DNA from: Antilocapra americana
Lineage: Eukaryota > Chordata > Mammalia > Artiodactyla > Antilocapridae
Assembly: GCA_007570785.1 (NCBI GenBank)
Contig: ML660211.1
Location: forward strand, 3,598,272 to 3,662,271
Length of the DNA stretch: 64,000 nt
Direction: 5' to 3'
Numbering within the stretch: position 1 is the first letter of the stretch; each line of letters starts with the position of its first letter. Shown piece by piece: positions 57,786 through 64,000 of the stretch. The notes under the pieces were generated by a model. It had not been told where the DNA came from, ran no database searches, and saw nothing but the letters and a program-made list of their open reading frames with translations. The translations under genes were made by a program, and so were the position numbers.

Positions 57786-58387
57786 CAATATTAAATATAC
57801 ATGTTTATAATCCAGTGATTTCATTCTGAATTGCCTGAAATCCATGCATGTATATGGAAGACAGTGCCAAGACTATGCATAACTGCATTATTAAAAAGAG
57901 CTGAAAACTGGTATGTACAAGGTATTAAAACAGGGAAATAAATTGTATTAATTTGTATAGTGACATAAATATATCCTGGAAAATAAATGAACTATGTAGC
58001 TAAATACAATAACCTGGATGAGCACAATCTTAATGCAAAGATAGATATACAATATGATAGATATACAATATAACTCTATTCACACTAAGTTCAAACAGGC
58101 CAAACTAAACTCTAGTAAATTAGTGATGTATACTGAAATTACTAACCTCTAAAACAAAAATGCAATACACAGTCAATGTATCAATAAATCAAAATCATAG
58201 TAGCTTTAGTGAGAAGACTTTGGCTGAGAAGCATATGAAGAATCATTGTGTCTTAATGCTTTATGTCTGGTTTTTTTTTTTTTTTTGCTTTATATCTTTA
58301 TTAAAGTGAGAGTTTTGAGTATTTGCATTATTTTAGAAAGGTATAATTGTTTTATAAATTGTTTTATATGTATATTTTATAATAAAG
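57786..58387. other. No gene recognised; one 16-bp tandem
   Basis: AT-rich. GATAGATATACAATAT is tandemly doubled at 58040-58071. A T17 run lies near 58270. Confidence 0.45.
58040..58071. repeat. 16-bp tandem duplication
   Basis: GATAGATATACAATAT at 58040-58055 is repeated exactly at 58056-58071. Confidence 0.9.
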
Positions 58388-58600
58388 TGCTTCCCTGGTG
58401 GCTCAGACAGTAAAGCGTCTGTCTGCAATTCTGGAGACCCAAGTTTGATCACTGGGTCTGGAAGATCCCCTGGAGAAGGAAATGACAACCCTCTCCAGTA
58501 CTCTTGCCTGGAAAATCCTATGGACAGAGGAGCCTGGTAGGCTATGGTCCATGGAGTCACAAAAAGTCAGACATGACTGAGTGACTTTACTTCCACTTTT
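58388..58600 (+). mobile_element. Bov-tA SINE
   Basis: GCTTCCCTGGTGGCTCAGAC head, AGTTTGATCACTGGGTCTGG, TACTCTTGCCTGGAAAATCC body, and a TTACTTCCACTTTTGAC 3' end. Same orientation as the next SINE. Confidence 0.9.
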
Positions 58601-58682
58601 GACTTTTCACAATAAAAAGAGTTGTATAAGGGTAAATATTTCCTATGTATTATAAAATTAATCTGCATTATCCAATTCAATT

Positions 58683-58898
58683 GGGTTTCCCTGGTGGTTC
58701 AGATGGTAAAGAATCTGCCTACAATGCCAGAGACCTGGGGTCTATCCCTGGGTTGAGAAGATCACCTGGAGAAGGTATGGCAATCCACTCCACAATGCTT
58801 GCCTGGAGAATCCCCATGGACAGAGGCGCCTGGAGGACTACAGTCCATGGGGTCACAAAGAGTCAGACATGACTGAATGACTAAGCAGAGCAAAGCAC
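58683..58898 (+). mobile_element. Bov-tA SINE with perfect 13-bp target duplication
   Basis: GGGTTTCCCTGGTGGTTCAG head, full Bov-A body and AGTCAGACATGACTGAATGA 3' end. ATCCAATTCAATT is found at 58670-58682 and 58899-58911, identical, so the insertion is complete and fairly young. Confidence 0.95.
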
Positions 58899-59112
58899 AT
58901 CCAATTCAATTAACTTTCCAAATAATTATTTGCTATTGAGGGTTGTCTTCTGATGAAGCTCATTTAAAAACCTTTCATTTTATATTTTTGAGAGTTTAAT
59001 ATAATTGTATTTGTCAAGTACTCTTGTAGGTAATGAGAATTCACAGGAAAAGAAGATAGAGTCTCTGTCATCAGAGAGTTATAAATATTCTCTCCAAACA
59101 TTATGGTCTCTA

Positions 59113-59908
59113 GAATCAGTTCAATTGAGTTATTCAGTTGCATCCGACTCTTTGTGACCCTATCAACTGCAGCACGCCAGGCTTCCATGTCCCTTATCAT
59201 CTCCTGGAGTTTGCTCAAACTCATGTCCATCAAATCAGTGATGCCATCCAACCATCTCATCCTCTGTTGTCCCCTTCTCCTCCTGCCTTCAATCTTTCCC
59301 AGCATCAGGGTCTTTTCTAAGGAGTCAGTTCACATCAGGTGGACAAAGTATTGGAGATTCAGCTTCAGCATCAGTCTTTCCAGTGAATATTCAGGACTGA
59401 CCCCCTTTAGGATGGACTGGCTGGATCTTCCTGCAGTCCAAGGGACTCTCAAGAGATTTCTCCAACACCACAGTTCAAAAGCATCAATTCTTCAGCACTC
59501 AGCTTTCTTTATGGTCCTACTCTCACATCCATATACACAACATATACTGGAAAAACTATAGCTTTGACTAGATGGACCTTTATCAGCAAAGTAATGTCTC
59601 TGCTCTTTTAATATGCAGTCTAGGTTTGTCATAACTTTTAATTCAGGGAGCAAGTGTCTTTTAGTTTCATAGCTACAGTCACCATCTGTAGAGATTTTGA
59701 AGCCCAAGCAAATAAAATCTGTCACTGTTTCTGTTGTTTCCCCATCTATTTGCCATGAAATGATGGGACTGGATGCCATGATCTTTGTTTTTTAAATGTT
59801 GAGTTTTAAGCCAGATTTTTCACTCTCCTCTTTCATTTTCATCAAAAGGCTCTTTAGTTCCTCTTCATTTTCTACCATAAGGATGGTGTCATCTGCATAT
59901 CTGAGATC
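59113..59908 (-). mobile_element. BovB 3' part, 5'-truncated
   Basis: Starts ATCAGTTCAATTGAG (TGAAC-type tail, diverged) and covers about 0.8 kb in reverse, ending at TGTCATCTGCATATCTGAGA just at the YADD region. The frame 59492-59779 keeps ASSPIISWQIDGETTETVTD and SKISTDGDCSYETKR. No full domain. Confidence 0.92.
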
Positions 59909-60822
59909 TCAAAAATATGTACCATTAAATTGATATTTTATTCAGGAGACTATTGATAATTTAATGTTATTGAAATTGTACTAAGCATAATACAATGATC
60001 TTAACCAATTCATTGTGATTTACCAAAATTCAACATGATTGGGCCAAAATTATACCCATAGACCCATCAATCTCATATCTGATGATCTGAAGAAACTCTC
60101 TCCACCACCAAATGATCTCGAGTCATATACCTACCTCCCTGCAAAATGTTTATTTTCTCTGTAATTGATATCTTTATAGAGGAAAATATTATCTTTTCTA
60201 TATGTTATATTTTTCTGAAATGTTACCATTTACAAAGTCTTGAATGTTATGTTAATTAGGAAAAATGTTGCCTATATAATATATTTCAGGTGACAATATT
60301 AATACCATTTTTTACCTTCTTTTCTTTATCCTTGCAAAGCAATGTGAACCCTGAGAATGAACAGTTTCTGTAGTTGTGTATGGTGTATATTTCCTTACAA
60401 AATAGTTTGTTATTTTCTTAAAAATATATTCCAAAGGAGTGTATTCTTTTTGAGTTCCAATACAAAGAATGAAATATTGATTACTGAGTTGTAATATTAT
60501 TATTTTGAAACAAAAGTGTTTTGTTCATATAAATCCATTGAAAAGGAACATTTGTTTGAGCAAGTTTAATAGGCTATTGATAATCTTCCACTTTTCTTTT
60601 TCAAAGTAGGTATCAGAGGAATATCAGCCTGATTCCTAACTGAATTCACAGTATGTTTATAAATATCATCTTGCTGCTCATTCCCGATTAGTAATAGAAT
60701 TCATAAAATCAAACCAAACATCTCAGAGTTTTTAAGTCAAATGGCTTTAGAAATATTAATTTAAGTTCTATTGCAAGAGGAACAGAAGCACATTTCTTTA
60801 TTTTTATTTACTCTTTTCTTTA
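59909..60822. other. No gene or repeat recognised
   Basis: AT-rich, unassigned. Confidence 0.4.
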
Positions 60823-60925
60823 GTATATATTTATTGAGTTCCAGCTATGTGCCAAGAGCACTTCTAGAAAGAAAACAAACAGAAAAGCACAACATATACA
60901 TGAATGCCGAGATGACAGAGTTTAA
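60823..60925 (+). repeat. Possible MIR/L2-type relic
   Basis: TATTTATTGAGTTCCAGCTATGTGCCAAG-like order (in two blocks, TATTTATTGAGTTCCAGC and ATGTGCCAAGAGCACTTC) followed by AAACAAACAGAAAAGC is typical of ancient interspersed repeats. Confidence 0.45.
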
Positions 60926-61182
60926 TACATTCTGCATGCAAGGTATTAAAATCTCAAATTAATAAATTATATAATCCTGTTAGTTAAAACATTATATTTC
61001 ATGTTAGCATACCATGGCATCAAGATCACATTTGCTCTTCTGGTATACATTAATTTCTCTCTCTTTCAGGCCCAGCCATAATTGTTGAACAAAAAACATT
61101 ACATGAAGAATCCAGCTGTAGTTCAGTAAATGAAATAAAATGAAGAGCAAGCCAATATTTAAGTTGCAGTAATCAACATAGT

Positions 61183-61322
61183 GAAAAGTGAAAGTGTTAG
61201 TCACTCAGTCGTGTCTGACTCTTTGTGACCCCATGACTGTAGACTGCCAGGCTCCTCTGTTCATGGGATTCTCTAGGCAAGAATATTGGAGTCAGTTTCC
61301 ATGCCCTCTTCAAGGAGATCTC
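61183..61322 (-). mobile_element. Bov-A/Bov-tA SINE fragment
   Basis: AAAAGTGAAAGTGTTAGTCA, CAGTCGTGTCTGACTCTTTG and CAAGAATATTGGAGTCAG in reverse orientation, ending at CAAGGAGATC. tRNA head missing. Confidence 0.88.
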
Positions 61323-63907
61323 CACAATAATTAATAGGAGAGGAGAAATCTGAAATATTTTAATGAAAAAACAGTGCAGTATTTTAAAGCTCCCAAACCA
61401 AAAATGGGAACATCTTGAGTGTTGTTCGTAACTTGCTAAATATAAGATTTTATTTCAGCAAATTGCTTAATATCATAATGATTCAATATCATACTATAAA
61501 ATATTTATTTCAGTCTGTTAGGAAGAGCAAACAAGAATACAGATTAAGAAATGTTTTAAATATATAATATGACCATAATGTATCATCAAGAATAGTATCA
61601 GAAGGACAAGAGAAATTATCTGAATTCGAGTCGAATATAAGTGAATAAATAAGAAAAATTATAAACACATTCACAGAAGAAGGTGACAATTTTAAAGTCT
61701 CATTAAAATCACATATTCTGTGAGGGAAAATAAATCCCATCTGTGGTACCATTTTCTGTTATCTAACATATCCAGTAACAGAGTCAAAAAGAAGCTTTTG
61801 CTATCACTGCAGAGAGCTGGCTGTGTTGTTGGTGAAATACATGTTAATTACTCCCATTTATTGATGTGTTTTTGTGGGAAAATATATTCACAATTATATA
61901 ATTTATTTCACTGTAAATATGTTTGTTTACACATTTCCAAGCTATTTGTCATTTCATTTGTTTTTGATATCATTTTTCTCACATACAGTAGTACAAAGTC
62001 TAATAAATATTCAAAAAAACTTTCAAATGAGATTAGTAATGGAATTATAGAGGAAAGTATGATATATAGGAACAGAGGGTAGAATAGAAGGAAAAAAAAC
62101 TAGGTCGGTTGTAAGAAATCCAAATGAAATTGTCAAGAGATGAGTAAGAATCAAAGCTCTTGACTCAGGCAGAGGAAGCAATTGGAGATAGGAGGTTGGG
62201 GGTGGGGGTTTGGATTGGGAAGTGTTGGCATAACCTAGTTAATTTCAGTAAAGTGAATTTGTTCAAGTTGTAGACTAATTTTAAAAGTTCTGTGATGCAT
62301 TTGCTTTCTTGGTAGCTTTTTTTAAAAATATTTTTCTAAATGTATTTATCCATGCAGACATATATCTGTAAATATGCAAACTCTTGAAATTGAGTACATT
62401 TAAATATATGCAATACATGTATTTAGTCAGTAAAATTGCATTTACCATATTAATTCATTCAGTTTTAAATGATTATAAAAGAGAAACAAGGCTAAGCATT
62501 ATGGAGATGTATCAGAGTAAGATTTTTATTCATTTGAAATCAACTATTATGTGGCTCATAATCCAGTTCATATACCATTAAATCAAACATACTTTTTGCA
62601 CCCTTGATATGTCAAAAGGTACTTGGAATTCATACAAATTAAAATCAAAACATAGGATATTTAGACTTAGGGTAAAGGAGAAAAGAAATAGACCAGAGGA
62701 TGATAGGTATCTTATGTATTTTGAAGAAATTAAAAGAAATGTATAAATAATTGATTTTAGAAATGGAAGAAAATGAGATACCAACCATTTATTTAAAATT
62801 AAGGCTATTTCACTGAAGGTTATTGTCATTAGCACAATTACAACAGGTCTGATGATACATGGTGACTTGAAATAGCTTCAATTGGAACAGTGGTCATTAG
62901 ATGAATACATCAAATGCCTAGAAGTATTGAAAAAACAAGGCTTCCAGCAAAACATATATTGTGAGATTATTTGGTCTATAAATGTTAGTTTCATAATTTT
63001 TTTCTGCTTTCCTTCTTTATGTAAGTGTTAGATGATAGGGGAAACAGGTGTAATAAAATTGAAGATATTAAAATCTAAAGTGGTAAGTCAGGATTTTCAG
63101 TGAATTTATTTAGCAATATTCTCTCCAGCTTTAATTTCCATGGATTAAAAATGTTGACTGGACTATCTCTACACAGGTTTTCATTTCCTCTCATTACTCT
63201 AATGAATCACAGGGGCATCCTGGGTTATTAGTTTTCCCAGCTATTAGAGACTTGATGACTTCCTTTTCCATTTATTTTATTTTCTTCCTTAGTCCTACTG
63301 GAGAACAGCTTTCTGAATAATATCCCATTTACCTGGTGCCTCTCCCCTGTGGAACTGATTATTTTTAGACTGCTCCCAACTATGTTTTGGAAACATTGCT
63401 TTACCTGAATTTTTAAAATTTGATTTCTTGTTCACTTTAATTTTTCTGTTTTCCATACATATGTGTCAACTCCAGAATCTCAGAGTTTTGCCTTTATGGT
63501 AATTTACTGAATTATTTTATGGGTATATAGTTAACACTGCTATTTAGAGAGTTTTAAAGTAAGTACAATACTATTTAATGTCTTAATGCCTTAAACTATT
63601 GAAATCGACCTACTTATTCTTATCTTCCATGTTTATCGTGTCTATTAACTAATCTTAAAGAGTTCTGCCAGCTTCCAACTGTTCTGTTGATAAAGATACC
63701 TGTATATGCATGCTGAAGTCATATCCAAACCAGCTCAAAATATTAACAACATAGACATGGGTTTTAATTTTCAGTATAAAGAGTCTATAAAGATAGAATA
63801 CTTGAACTGAAAGCAAAAAAAAAAAAAATCTAGGCATTCTCTGATTATTCTGAACTTAATTATTTGGGTTGTCTTGAAGGTAAATGAGTTATAGCATTTT
63901 AAAATCC
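61323..63907. other. About 2.6 kb with no recognised gene or repeat
   Basis: AT-rich. The 120-codon frame at 61720-62082 has no recognisable domain and its composition follows the AT-rich background, so I do not call it a gene. A G-rich patch lies at 62190-62219. Confidence 0.4.
62190..62219 (+). other. G-rich patch, weak quadruplex candidate
   Basis: GG, then GGGGG, GGGGG, GG and GGG runs within 30 bases, isolated in AT-rich DNA. Only three runs reach three or more G, so folding is uncertain. Confidence 0.45.
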
Positions 63908-64000
63908 TTGGCTTACCTTGTGGCTCAGATGGTAAAAAAAAATCCACCTGCAATGCAGGAGATTCAGGTTTAATCTCTGTGTCAGGAAGATACCCTTGAG
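63908..64000 (+). mobile_element. Bov-tA SINE, cut by the window end
   Basis: TGGCTTACCTTGTGGCTCAG head, AATCCACCTGCAATGCAGG and GGTTTAATCTCTGTGTCAGG; the body continues beyond the right edge. Confidence 0.88.

Noticed and set aside
61720..62082. 120-codon frame outside recognised repeats
   Set aside because: No motif, no signal peptide or membrane pattern beyond AT-driven hydrophobics, and no exon-like context. Chance open frames of this size are expected in 64 kb of AT-rich DNA.

Overview
This window is intergenic nuclear DNA from a ruminant, most likely a bovid (cattle, sheep, goat or a close relative). The evidence is its repeats: many RTE-BovB LINE copies, Bov-tA and Bov-A2 SINEs that are found only in ruminants, CHR-type tRNA SINEs shared by cetartiodactyls, and L1 copies with bovine-type 3' ends. 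I could not separate the species. I recognise no host protein-coding exon, tRNA, rRNA or CRISPR array. Every long open frame with a recognisable product lies in a retrotransposon; the others look like chance frames in AT-rich DNA.

Layout. 1-958 is the GC-rich 5' end of an L1 read on the minus strand, whose body lies left of the window. 1.2-10.2 kb holds BovB 3' fragments, tRNA-derived SINEs, an old MaLR LTR and a 1.2 kb L1 3' end. 10.8-17.4 kb holds older L1, L2 and MIR relics, two BovB fragments and a Bov-tA. 20.6-30.4 kb holds an AT-rich array, a short L1 with a perfect 15-bp target duplication, and three plus-strand BovB copies, one about 3.18 kb and near full length. 30.4-45.5 kb holds a MER5A-like DNA transposon relic, MaLR LTRs, an LTR-like relic, an inverted SINE cluster and long stretches with no element I recognise. 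45.5-46.2 kb is an L1 insertion with a 5' inversion. 47.5-54.9 kb is the densest stretch: SINEs, an internally deleted BovB, and two long minus-strand BovB copies, one interrupted by a Bov-A2 dimer with a perfect 12-bp target duplication. 55.4-64 kb holds two L1 3' ends, four Bov-tA copies, one Bov-A-type SINE and a BovB fragment.

The elements relate to each other as insertion layers. BovB supplies the reverse transcriptase (RT), and the Bov-A part of the Bov SINEs derives from the BovB 3' end. Thirteen BovB segments (nine minus, four plus) cover about 11.5 kb, or roughly 18% of the window by my own boundaries. All recognisable RT and endonuclease frames are broken. I found no new biological system. 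The items most worth checking are the insertion structures, the strand-asymmetric tract at 32.1-32.3 kb and the L1 promoter at the left edge.
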